From an uncultured Eubacteriales bacterium (GTDB lineage Bacteria > Bacillota > Clostridia > Oscillospirales > Acutalibacteraceae), in the NCBI GenBank assembly GCA_900319615.1, contig ONPE01000117.1, forward strand, positions 1-9,108: a stretch of DNA of 9,108 bases. Direction: 5' to 3'. Of this stretch, positions 1 to 7,197 are shown in pieces. Position 1 is the stretch's first letter. Every line of letters begins with the position of its first letter. Both the position numbers and the translations under genes were made by a program. Below the pieces are notes generated by a model, which searched no databases, had not been told where the DNA came from, and saw only the letters and a program-made list of their open reading frames with translations.

Positions 1-1
1 C

Positions 2-535
2 CCCTCGGTGTGCAATGCCGAAGAGGTGCTTGTCGTAGCCGAGGATATCGCTGCGGAATTCCTCCCGAAGCTCAAGGCTCGCCTTGTCGATAACAGGGCA
101 GAGAACCCCGTAGAGCTCAGGCTCGATGCAAAGGCAGCCGCTATCATCGACGGCACGCCGGCAGGGGAGAACGACTTCGATACAGAGTTCCTCGACTACA
201 TCCTCGCCGTCAAGATCGTCAAAGACGTAAACGAGGCTATAGAGCACATCAACGCTCACTCCACCGGTCACAGCGAGGCTATCGTGACAGCGGATGAAGC
301 CGCGGCTTCACTGTTCACACGCGGTATAGACAGCTCGTCGGTCTATGTGAACGCCTCCACGCGCTTCACCGACGGCGGCGAGTTCGGTCTCGGCTGCGAG
401 ATGGGTATATCGACTCAAAAGCTCGGCTGCGAGATGGGTATATCGACTCAAAAGCTCCACGCACGCGGCCCGATGGGTCTCGAGGAGCTCAACACATACA
501 AATACATCATAAAAGGAAGTGGCAACATAAGATGA
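2..535 (+). CDS. proA: Glutamate-5-semialdehyde dehydrogenase (gamma-glutamyl phosphate reductase), C-terminal part
   Basis: The gene enters from the left edge, so its 5' end is missing; the first codons read P-S-V-C-N-A-E-E, the conserved catalytic segment of the family. The enzyme reduces gamma-glutamyl phosphate with NADPH to glutamate-5-semialdehyde, the second step of proline synthesis in the cytoplasm. The catalytic cysteine is expected to be the Cys at 11-13 (known from the family, not tested here). The C-terminus shows the family features F-x-DGGEFGLG, GISTQKLHARGPMGLEEL and TYKY. The oddity is a perfect 33-bp tandem duplication (389-454) that inserts a second LGCEMGISTQK, so this end is 11 residues longer than usual. 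The stop TGA at 533-535 overlaps the proC ATG at 532, implying translational coupling. proB would be expected upstream, outside the window. Identification is near certain; activity is uncertain because of the duplication. Confidence 0.95.
   Translation, partial: PSVCNAEEVLVVAEDIAAEFLPKLKARLVDNRAENPVELRLDAKAAAIIDGTPAGENDFDTEFLDYILAVKIVKDVNEAIEHINAHSTGHSEAIVTADEAAASLFTRGIDSSSVYVNASTRFTDGGEFGLGCEMGISTQKLGCEMGISTQKLHARGPMGLEELNTYKYIIKGSGNIR
389..454 (+). repeat. Perfect 33-bp in-frame tandem duplication inside proA
   Basis: Copy 1 is 389-421 and copy 2 is 422-454; they are identical, and the next three bases (CTC) continue the match. The unit encodes LGCEMGISTQK, which occurs once in normal ProA proteins. 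Perfect identity indicates a very recent replication-slippage or recombination event, or an assembly or read artefact. The reading frame is kept. Confidence 0.97.
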
Positions 536-1335
536 TGAATTACAGATTCGGTTTTATCGGCGTAGGCAACATGGGCGGCGCCCTCGCGAAGGCTGCGTCA
601 CGCTCTACAAAGCAGATACTCCTCTGCGATACCGACGCCAAAAAAGCGGCTGAGCTCGCCCGTCAGATAGGCTGCGAGTTCGGCGATATCCGCTCCGTGG
701 CTGCGGAGTGCGAGTACGTCTTCCTCGGCGTTAAGCCGCAGATGATGTCGGAGATGCTCGCTCAGATCAGGAAGACTCTCAAGCCTCACAGGGGCGTTAT
801 CCTCGTCAGTATGGCGGCAGGCCTGAGCATAGAGTCCATACAGAAGATGGCGGGCGGCAAGTATAAGGTCATCCGCATCATGCCCAACATCGCCGTCGAG
901 GTAGGCGAGGGCGAGATACTCTACACCACCTCGGATAACGTAACCAAGCCCGATCTGGGCAAGTTCCTTAATCTGATGAAGCACGCCGGTCAGCTCACCG
1001 CGATGCCCGAGACCATGATGGACGCAGGCTGCTCGCTCTCAGGCTGCGGCCCCGCGTTCGTATTCAAGTTCATCCGTGCGCTTGCCAACGGCGCCGTAGA
1101 GGCAGGTATCGACTTTGAGATAGCTCTGCCCCTTGCGATACAGACGGTTATCGGCTCGGCTCGTCTGCTCGAGAACAAGTCCGACGAGGTCGACAAGCTG
1201 GTCGAGAGCGTATGCTCACCCGGCGGCAGCACTATCGAGGGCGTGAAGACTCTCGACGGCGGAGCTATGGAGGACGTCGTCCGCGACGCGGTCATGGCTT
1301 CTTATAAGCGCAATCTCGAGCTGGGCAAATCATGA
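532..1335 (+). CDS. proC: Pyrroline-5-carboxylate reductase
   Basis: Catalyses the last step of proline synthesis, reduction of 1-pyrroline-5-carboxylate to proline with NAD(P)H. The 267-residue length is normal. An N-terminal Rossmann motif, GFIGVGNMGGALA (residues 7-19), binds the dinucleotide; LGVKPQ lies at 65-70 and RIMPNI at 115-120. The C-terminal dimerisation/active-site domain carries SGCGPAFVF (170-178; most relatives have SGSGPAYVF) and the signature PGGSTIEGV (230-238). The usual MPNTPA reads MPNIAV here, a mild departure. Start: ATG at 532 overlaps the proA stop (ATGA) and lies behind an AAGGAAG site at about 513-519; the next codon is also ATG (535), so the start could be one codon later. 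Its own stop overlaps the next gene by 4 bp. Antisense open frames across it are shadows. Confidence 0.96.
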   Translation: MMNYRFGFIGVGNMGGALAKAASRSTKQILLCDTDAKKAAELARQIGCEFGDIRSVAAECEYVFLGVKPQMMSEMLAQIRKTLKPHRGVILVSMAAGLSIESIQKMAGGKYKVIRIMPNIAVEVGEGEILYTTSDNVTKPDLGKFLNLMKHAGQLTAMPETMMDAGCSLSGCGPAFVFKFIRALANGAVEAGIDFEIALPLAIQTVIGSARLLENKSDEVDKLVESVCSPGGSTIEGVKTLDGGAMEDVVRDAVMASYKRNLELGKS

Positions 1336-2192
1336 TATATAACGTCGGTTTGGTCATGGAGGGCGGCGCTATGCGCGGTATGTTCACCGCCGGAGTCCTC
1401 GATGTGTTCATGGAGAACGACATAGACTTCAAGGCGGCGGTAGGCGTATCTGCAGGAGCCGCCTTCGGGTGTAATCTCAAGAGCCGTCAGATCGGTCGCG
1501 TCATAAGATACAACAAGCGGTTCTGCCGCGATAAGCGCTACTGCTCCGTGCAGTCGCTGTTGACCACCGGCGACCTCTTCAACGCGGATTTCTGTTACCG
1601 CGAGATCCCCGAGGTGCTCGATCCGTTCGATAACGAAGCGTTCGAGCAGAATCCGATGGAGTTTTACGTCGTTTGCACCGACGTCCTCACAGGCAAGCCG
1701 GTGTACAAGCGCATAGATAAGGCGGATGAAGAGGGCTATCTCTGGATGCGCGGCTCGGCTTCCATGCCGATGGTATCCACGCCCGTGCAGGTCGGCGGCT
1801 ACACGCTTTTAGACGGCGGCATGAGCGACTCGATCCCCCTGCGCTTTATGCAGAGGCTCGGCTATGAGCGCAATCTCGTCATCCTCACACGACACAGAAG
1901 CTACGTGAAAAAGCCGAACAATCCGTCGCTCACAAGGATCGGTCTGCAGAGTTATCCGGCTATGATAAAGGTGATGAACGAACGGCACAATATGTACCGC
2001 TTCGAGCGCGACTATGTCTTCGAGAGCGAGCGGCAGGGCAGGACGCTGGTGCTGTGCCCCGACGGCGATCTGAGCATATCGCGCACAGAGCACGATCCCG
2101 ACAAGCTGCAGTACGTCTACGACGAGGGCAGGAAGATCGCCCTGCGCGAGCTCGACAGCATCAGGGCTTTTCTTGAAGAAAATAACTGTTGA
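1332..2192 (+). CDS. Patatin-like phospholipase family protein
   Basis: A predicted cytoplasmic serine acyl hydrolase of 286 residues, with no signal peptide. Patatin landmarks are all present: the oxyanion-hole glycine block EGGAMRGMF (residues 10-18), the nucleophile elbow GVSAG with Ser40, and the second half of the Ser-Asp dyad, LLDGGMSDSIP, with Asp161. The overall form matches the short bacterial YjjU/RssA-like patatin proteins, whose physiological lipid substrates are mostly unknown. ATG at 1332 overlaps the proC stop (ATGA), so it is probably translated from the proline-operon mRNA; no independent promoter is visible. Why a lipid hydrolase should be coupled to proline synthesis is not evident from the sequence. 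Family assignment is firm; substrate is not known. Confidence 0.92.
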   Translation: MIYNVGLVMEGGAMRGMFTAGVLDVFMENDIDFKAAVGVSAGAAFGCNLKSRQIGRVIRYNKRFCRDKRYCSVQSLLTTGDLFNADFCYREIPEVLDPFDNEAFEQNPMEFYVVCTDVLTGKPVYKRIDKADEEGYLWMRGSASMPMVSTPVQVGGYTLLDGGMSDSIPLRFMQRLGYERNLVILTRHRSYVKKPNNPSLTRIGLQSYPAMIKVMNERHNMYRFERDYVFESERQGRTLVLCPDGDLSISRTEHDPDKLQYVYDEGRKIALRELDSIRAFLEENNC

Positions 2193-2355
2193 TCTGATAG
2201 TTGTGTTAATGTAAACTGTTGACAGGATCAAGGCGACGGTACGCCTCGCATTCATATCACCCCTTAGGTGTGAGTACCGATCATTCGTATACCCTGACGA
2301 AAAATCTGACTACGCATTCCGCATAGACGATTCATGCGGTATTGCTTTATTCTTC
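2193..2355 (+). promoter_or_regulatory. Leader with competing hairpins and possible weak promoter upstream of the phosphoribosyltransferase-like gene
   Basis: This 163-nt stretch contains several inverted repeats. AGGCG (2231-2235) pairs with CGCCT (2242-2246); CGGTAC (2237-2242) pairs with GTACCG (2274-2279) and encloses a small CACC/GGTG hairpin (2258-2270). The first two overlap and so exclude each other. CCGCAT (2319-2324) pairs with ATGCGG (2334-2339), ending 16 nt before the Shine-Dalgarno. A possible weak promoter is TTGATC (2189-2194), 17 bp, TAAACT (2212-2217). A 9-bp direct repeat AACTGTTGA occurs at 2184-2192 and 2214-2222. No known riboswitch class was recognised and no terminator for the upstream operon is evident. 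A regulatory role is inference. Confidence 0.3.
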
Positions 2356-2360
2356 GGAGG
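2356..2360 (+). promoter_or_regulatory. Ribosome binding site GGAGG deciding the start at 2367
   Basis: GGAGG lies 6 nt before ATG 2367. An in-frame ATG at 2334 would add 11 residues but has no such site and lies in the hairpin arm ATGCGG, so 2367 is the chosen start. Confidence 0.85.
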
Positions 2361-2366
2361 ATCATT

Positions 2367-3002
2367 ATGGCAAAAGAATTCAAGATAAGGACACGCAACC
2401 CCGAGCTTTTCCTGCGCGTGCAGAAGGGGCATTTTGCAACTATGCACAGCCACACGAATTACTATATCGACGTTACCACGCAGAAGTACCGAATGGCGGA
2501 GGCTAAGGCGGTAGCCAGGGAGATAGTCTCCTTCTACCGCTCCAACACCATCATCGACACCATCATCTGCATCGACGGTACCGAGATCATCGGCGCGTTT
2601 TTGGCTCAGGAGCTCACAGACGCGTGCTTCATGAACCTCAACGCGCACCAGACCATTTACATCCTCTCGCCGGAGTTCATCGGCAACGGTCAGATGGTCT
2701 TCCGCGACAACACCTCGCCCATGATCGAGGGCAAGCACGTGCTGATCCTCGCGGCTTCGGTCACGACCGGCAGGAGCGCTCTCGCGGCGGTCGACGCGAT
2801 CAAGTACTACGGCGGTGATATCGTCGGCGTTTCGGCGATATTCGCGACGGTCTCCGAGTGCGACGGCTACCCCGTTACCTCGATATTCAACCCGCATGAC
2901 CTCGAGGGCTTTATCAGCTGCAAGCCGCATCATTGTCCGCTGTGTCAGGCGGGCGAGAAGCTCGAGGCGCTGGTAAACAGCTACGGCTGCTCCAAGCTGT
3001 GA
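2367..3002 (+). CDS. Phosphoribosyltransferase-fold protein, often named orotate phosphoribosyltransferase-like, with degenerate PRPP loop
   Basis: A 211-residue cytoplasmic protein of the type I phosphoribosyltransferase fold, from a family I recognise in Clostridia and which is usually annotated as an orotate phosphoribosyltransferase homologue. The PRPP-loop position reads VLILAASVTTG (125-135), where active enzymes have an acidic pair (as in VLLVEDVITTG); here both acidic residues are Ala (129-130). The following GRSALAAVDAIKYYGG matches the helix after the loop. A second conserved region is DTIICIDGTEIIGAFLA (64-80). The C-terminus has C185, C190 and C193 (CKPHHCPLC), a possible metal-binding or redox cluster, and ends in VNSYGCSKL. 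Start 2367 was chosen from the GGAGG site. The missing acidic pair argues against ordinary PRPP-dependent catalysis, so I do not call it pyrE. It may be a nucleotide-binding regulator, but that is inference. Confidence 0.82.
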   Translation: MAKEFKIRTRNPELFLRVQKGHFATMHSHTNYYIDVTTQKYRMAEAKAVAREIVSFYRSNTIIDTIICIDGTEIIGAFLAQELTDACFMNLNAHQTIYILSPEFIGNGQMVFRDNTSPMIEGKHVLILAASVTTGRSALAAVDAIKYYGGDIVGVSAIFATVSECDGYPVTSIFNPHDLEGFISCKPHHCPLCQAGEKLEALVNSYGCSKL

Positions 3003-3016
3003 TTTATCTATAACAA

Positions 3017-3043
3017 AAAGGACGCTTCGTGCGTCCTTTCTTT
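3017..3043. terminator. Bidirectional Rho-independent terminator between convergent genes
   Basis: A perfect 9-bp stem (AAAGGACGC 3017-3025 with GCGTCCTTT 3031-3039) around the loop TTCGT. T-rich sequence follows on the plus strand (CTTT), and the A-run at 3015-3019 gives a U-tract on the minus strand. It lies 15 nt after the PRTase-like stop and just past the MBL stop, so it can serve both convergent units. Confidence 0.85.
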
Positions 3044-3046
3044 ATG

Positions 3047-3820
3047 TCAGATATTCAACCGATCGCCTGCGCTGATATAGTGCAGGCTTTTCATATATCG
3101 CTTCATGTATTCGTACTGCTCCGTGCCGGTACAGTGGCAGGTGTAGTAGTCGCAGTCATAGCCGTCCAGCCGCTCTGCATAGCTTTGCAGGACGACATCC
3201 GTTGGCAGCTTCATGAAGTGAAAGCCGCCGATCAGCACATCCGGTCTGAACCACTCCATGATGTTGACGACGCCCTTGTGCGAGCATCCGCTTATCAGGA
3301 TGCGCCTGCCGCCTTCTTCGATGAGCAAGTACTGCTCATGGCGAAAGTCGTCGGGGATAAACACGCCGTCCTTCATCACGGTCAGTCCGGCGGAGCTCAT
3401 GTCGAGATACTTTTCGCGGTCGTTGCAGCTGTACAGGGTCAGCCCGTCATTGAGCTCGCAGATATCTTCGGTATAGATCAGCCTGTCCGATTTTTTGAGC
3501 TCCGGATCGAGCCCGATGTATTTGCCCTTCGCGTTGCAGCATGAGCAAAAGGCGTGGCGGCTCAGATATATCGGAGCGTGATCGTTGAGCCCGATAAAGC
3601 GCTTTAGACCGCCTCCGTGGTCGTAGTGACCGTGCGACAGCACGCAGATATCAACTGCGGCAAGGTCGACGCCGAGCTGTTCGGCGTTCTCTGCGAAGAG
3701 CGCCGTCTGACCCGTATCGAAGAGCAGCTTGTGACCGTTTGTCTCGATATAAAGGCTCAGCCCGTGCTCAAACGGCAGTCCGCAGGCGGAGGTGTTTTCG
3801 GTAAGTACGGTGATTTTCAT
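3047..3820 (-). CDS. MBL-fold metallohydrolase, DHPS-like subgroup
   Basis: A 257-residue metallo-beta-lactamase-fold protein, predicted cytoplasmic and binding two metals. The metal motif is LSHGHYDHGG with H63, H65, D67 and H68. Further ligands or conserved sites are GCSHKG (H181), GGFHF (H201) and TCHCTG (H229). The GCSHKGVVNI / IGGFH / CHCTG pattern is that of the subgroup resembling archaeal dihydropteroate-synthase-like MBL proteins (MJ0301 type); physiological substrates in Firmicutes are not known to me. Start: ATG 3820 (MKITVLTEN) follows GAGG at 7-nt spacing and matches the family N-terminus. A longer reading from TTG at 3859 would overlap the malic enzyme end and is less likely. 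It starts 25 bp after the malic enzyme stop, probably as last gene of the same operon. The product is Cys-rich around 92-95 (CSCC). Confidence 0.9.
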   Translation of the reverse strand: MKITVLTENTSACGLPFEHGLSLYIETNGHKLLFDTGQTALFAENAEQLGVDLAAVDICVLSHGHYDHGGGLKRFIGLNDHAPIYLSRHAFCSCCNAKGKYIGLDPELKKSDRLIYTEDICELNDGLTLYSCNDREKYLDMSSAGLTVMKDGVFIPDDFRHEQYLLIEEGGRRILISGCSHKGVVNIMEWFRPDVLIGGFHFMKLPTDVVLQSYAERLDGYDCDYYTCHCTGTEQYEYMKRYMKSLHYISAGDRLNI

Positions 3821-3845
3821 GATAGAGCCTCGGTCGGGGTAAGTA

Positions 3846-5018
3846 TCATTTTCTCGCAACGCCGGTTTCTTTTGCAGCTTTGACGACAGCCTCGGCTACG
3901 ACCGGCGCGACGCTCTTGTCAAGCGCGGATATGATGACGTTGTCGGCGCTGAGCTCGCTGTCGGGGATGAGCGACGCGAGCGCGTATGAAGCCGCGACCT
4001 TCATCTCCTCGTTTATGCAGGCAGCGCGGCAGTCGAGCGCGCCGCGGAAGATGCCGGGGAAGACGAGGACATTGTTTATCTGGTTCGGGAAATCCGAGCG
4101 GCCCGTGCCGACTACCGCCGCGCCTGCTGAGAGAGCCTCGTCAGGCATGATCTCGGGGGTGGGGTTCGCCATGGGGAAGACGACGGGCTTGTCAGCCATC
4201 GAGCGGATCATATCCTGGGTGACGGCGCCGGGAGCCGATACGCCGATGAACACATCTGCGCCGCGCATGGCGTCGGCGAGCTTGCCCTTGAGCAGCTCAC
4301 GGTTGGTGACGGCAGCTATCTCTGCCTTTGCGGCGTTGAGCCTCTCGTCGCCCTCGCATATGATGCCGCTGCGGTCGACCATCGTGATATGCTTTACGCC
4401 CATCTGCATGAGGTGCTTCGCGATCGCGATTCCTGCCGAGCCTGCGCCGTTGATGACGGTCTTGACCTCGCCGATATCTTTGCCGACGACCTTCAGCGCG
4501 TTGATCAGAGCGGCGGCTACCACAATAGCAGTGCCGTGCTGATCGTCGTGGAAGATCGGGATATCGCATATCTCCTTGAGCTTTGCCTCTATCTCAAAGC
4601 ACCTCGGCGCGCTTATATCCTCGAGGTTGATGCCGCCGAAGGAGCCCGAGATCAGGTAGATGGTGCGCACGATCTCGTCGACGTCCTTGCTGCGGATGCA
4701 CAGGGGGAAGGCGTCGATACCGGCGAACTCCTTGAACAGCGCGCATTTGCCCTCCATGACCGGCATACCGGCTTCGGGGCCGATATCTCCGAGACCGAGC
4801 ACGGCGGTGCCGTCGGTGACCACAGCCACCAGATTGTGGCGGCGGGTCAGCTCGTAGCTTTTGTTGATGTCCTTCTGTATCTCGAGGCATGGCTGAGCCA
4901 CGCCCGGGGTGTAGGCGAGCGAGAGATCCATGCGCGTGTTGATGTCGCAGCGCGTGGTGACCTCTAATTTTCCCTGCCATTCGTAGTGCTTTTTCAGCGA
5001 TTCTTCTCTGATATCCAT
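3846..5018 (-). CDS. Malic enzyme (malate dehydrogenase, oxaloacetate-decarboxylating), short bacterial form
   Basis: Converts L-malate to pyruvate and CO2 while reducing NAD(P)+, in the cytoplasm. The 390 residues match the short bacterial form without the phosphotransacetylase extension. Landmarks: SLAYTPGVA (33-41) with catalytic Tyr36; TDGTAVLGLGDIGPEAGMPV (68-87) followed by MEGK with catalytic Lys91; metal ligands in NLED (131-134) and FHDDQHGTA (157-164); Rossmann GAGSAG (191-196); FPMANPTPE (281-289) and the SDFPNQINN block (308-316). Cofactor choice (NAD or NADP) cannot be settled by eye. Start ATG 5018 follows an AGGAG site at about 6-7 nt. It begins 27 bp after the fumC remnant's stop, so fumarase and malic enzyme would have acted consecutively (fumarate to malate to pyruvate). 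Confidence 0.96.
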   Translation of the reverse strand: MDIREESLKKHYEWQGKLEVTTRCDINTRMDLSLAYTPGVAQPCLEIQKDINKSYELTRRHNLVAVVTDGTAVLGLGDIGPEAGMPVMEGKCALFKEFAGIDAFPLCIRSKDVDEIVRTIYLISGSFGGINLEDISAPRCFEIEAKLKEICDIPIFHDDQHGTAIVVAAALINALKVVGKDIGEVKTVINGAGSAGIAIAKHLMQMGVKHITMVDRSGIICEGDERLNAAKAEIAAVTNRELLKGKLADAMRGADVFIGVSAPGAVTQDMIRSMADKPVVFPMANPTPEIMPDEALSAGAAVVGTGRSDFPNQINNVLVFPGIFRGALDCRAACINEEMKVAASYALASLIPDSELSADNVIISALDKSVAPVVAEAVVKAAKETGVARK

Positions 5019-5045
5019 ATGCTTCTCCTTATACCTTCTTGAAAT

Positions 5046-5277
5046 TTATACCAGTTCTTCCGGATGGAAAACTTTGTCGAATTCCTCTTCACTCATGAAG
5101 CCGAGCTGCAGGCACGCTTCTTTCAGCGAGAGGTTTTCTTTATATGCTTTTTTGGCTACCTTGGCGGCGTTCTCGTAGCCGATGTAGGGGTTGAACGAGG
5201 TCACGAGCATCAGCGAGCGGTGCAGGTTCTCGTTCATCTTCTCTTTATTTGCCTTGATACCGCTGACGCAGCGCTGT

Positions 5278-5300
<23 letters not shown>
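5046..5300 (-). pseudogene. fumC: Class II fumarase, 3' fragment (downstream of the break)
   Basis: In this frame the minus strand reads CDGILSFEQRCVSGI from 5300, then an in-frame ATG at 5237 (MNENLHRSLM), SFNPYIGYENAAKVAKKAY, and ends FHPEELV with TAA at 5046-5048. This is the normal C-terminal domain 3 of class II fumarases (family pattern: ...MNENLHxSLMLVTALNPxIGYxxAAKxAKxA...). It is out of frame with the upstream part. The ATG at 5237 has no convincing Shine-Dalgarno, so separate translation is doubtful; a 63-residue domain 3 alone could not be catalytic. Its end lies 27 bp before malic enzyme. Confidence 0.88.
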
Positions 5301-6399
<1,099 letters not shown>

Positions 6400-6429
6400 A
6401 TTTGCCTCCTCGATAGAGATTACCGTATT

Positions 6430-6458
6430 ATTTTATCACATCGGGGAGTTATCCGCAA
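6430..6458 (-). promoter_or_regulatory. Probable promoter of the fumC-malic enzyme-MBL operon
   Basis: Read on the minus strand: -35 TTGCGG (6458-6453), 17-bp spacer, -10 TAAAAT (6435-6430), with an extended -10 TGA directly before it. This predicts a start near 6423 and a 5' leader of about 24 nt before the GAGGAGG site. The -35 is only half consensus, but the extended -10 supports the call. A perfect 10-bp palindrome TATCGCGATA lies upstream at 6490-6499 and could be an operator. Confidence 0.5.
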
Positions 6459-6489
6459 TAACGGGCGGCTGATTTACGGCACAAACATT

Positions 6490-6499
6490 TATCGCGATA
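6490..6499. promoter_or_regulatory. Palindrome TATCGCGATA upstream of the fumC promoter
   Basis: A perfect 10-bp palindrome about 32 bp upstream of the predicted -35 on the minus strand. It might be a regulator site; I do not recognise a specific regulator. Confidence 0.25.
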
Positions 6500-6893
6500 T
6501 TTCGATTTTTTGGTGCAATTAATACTGAAAACCATCTCTGTTTAAAGATACGAGCCGATCATGTCCGGCGATTTATCCGATAGGCTTGTTGATCTGGTTA
6601 GGAAAACAGCGAGCCGAGCTGATTGTGTGAGCTTCTTTTGAGCTGAATATCTTTTTGGTTACCTGATGCTTATTATTCGATAATGCAATTATAAATTGTA
6701 GCTTTTGTGTATAATAACAGTTAGAATGTTGATCGAGTATATACAGCATGACGAAAGGGCTTGATAAAACGATGACGATCGGCTGCACTTGCACAGCACC
6801 CCGCTGCAGCATGAATGGTTTTTCTCAACGAGTAACATCGCTTAGTTTCGTGCGCCCTTTTTTCGGCAGGATCATCCTCGTGAACCTCACAGA

Positions 6894-6920
6894 CGCAGTG
6901 TATAACTGCGCCTTTTTTAT
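6894..6920 (+). terminator. Rho-independent terminator, plus strand, with no protein gene before it
   Basis: Stem CGCAGT (6894-6899) with ACTGCG (6905-6910), loop GTATA, one further G-C pair after an A/C mismatch, then CC and TTTTTTAT (6913-6920). The U-tract lies on the plus strand only. The nearest upstream plus-strand gene ends at 3002, so it may end an untranslated RNA or a leader transcript. Confidence 0.55.
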
Positions 6921-6956
6921 TTGCTGATTCCCTTAGGTAACTTTATGTTTATTTGT

Positions 6957-7004
6957 TCGGCGACAGCCGATGTCCGGTATTACGGAATACAAGGTCAGCG
7001 GACA
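6957..7004. repeat. Cluster of inverted repeats (three hairpins, one nested)
   Basis: TCGGC (6957-6961) pairs with GCCGA (6966-6970) around GACA. TGTCCG (6971-6976) pairs with CGGACA (6999-7004), enclosing GTATT (6977-6981) and AATAC (6986-6990) around ACGG. All stems are perfect. The two outer hairpins abut, which could mean a folded RNA leader or an operator; function unknown. Confidence 0.45.
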
Positions 7005-7029
7005 ACCACAGATAAACAGTCGTTATAAA

Positions 7030-7171
7030 AATGAAAAATGAAAACCGGGAAAGTTTCGGGTCGATTTGCTCCGATTTGTGATGCGGTGAGCTTTCATCGA
7101 AAAGCACATTATACAATTCGGGTGCGGGCGTCCCGCCGATAATTTTCAACTTTCCGTTTTCAACTTTCAAT
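7030..7171. repeat. MITE-like segment with imperfect ~26-bp terminal inverted repeats
   Basis: The left arm (7030-7055) and the reverse complement of the right arm (7148-7171) both read roughly A-x-TGAAA-x-x-TGAAAAC, then GG and AAAGTT, with about three mismatches and a 2-nt gap. The interior contains the hairpin GCGGG-CGT-CCCGC (7124-7136). It encodes no protein. It ends 11 bp before the Shine-Dalgarno of the next gene. No target-site duplication was established, so mobility is inference. Confidence 0.4.
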
Positions 7172-7197
7172 TTAATTAAATTAGGAGGAAATATTAA

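Larger units (their letters stand above)
6459..7182. other. Intergenic region between divergent genes, no credible protein gene
   Basis: About 720 bp between the fumC promoter and the large secreted-protein gene. I find no ORF with a ribosome binding site. Two minus-strand open frames (6573-6812 and 6949-7170) lack start signals and look fortuitous. It holds a perfect TATAAT at 6710-6715 without a good -35, stems GCTGCA/TGCAGC (6782-6787, 6805-6810), an orphan plus-strand terminator (6894-6920), hairpin-forming repeats at 6957-7004, and an inverted-repeat-ended segment at 7030-7171. No tRNA, rRNA or recognised riboswitch was seen. The promoter for the gene at 7198 is not obvious. Confidence 0.6.

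Noticed and set aside
2219..2224. Perfect TTGACA -35 box upstream of the PRTase-like gene
   Set aside because: No acceptable -10 sequence lies 16-18 bp downstream.
3029..3544. Plus-strand 171-codon open frame
   Set aside because: It is antisense to the MBL gene and begins inside the terminator; no family resemblance.
3821..3859. TTG start at 3859 for the MBL gene
   Set aside because: It would overlap the malic enzyme end and add 13 residues not seen in the family; ATG 3820 has a GAGG site.
6573..6812. Minus-strand 79-codon open frame whose end contains FPNQIN, as in malic enzyme
   Set aside because: Only about six residues match, the surrounding sequence does not align with malic enzyme, and there is no ribosome binding site. 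Probably coincidence.
6851..6863. TGCGCCC followed by six T, resembling a second terminator
   Set aside because: I found no upstream arm able to pair with it; it may be a decayed copy of the terminator at 6894-6920.
6949..7170. Minus-strand 73-codon open frame starting MKVENGKLK
   Set aside because: It is the translation of the TGAAA-type inverted-repeat arm, a known source of spurious small proteins; no start signal and no recognisable domain.
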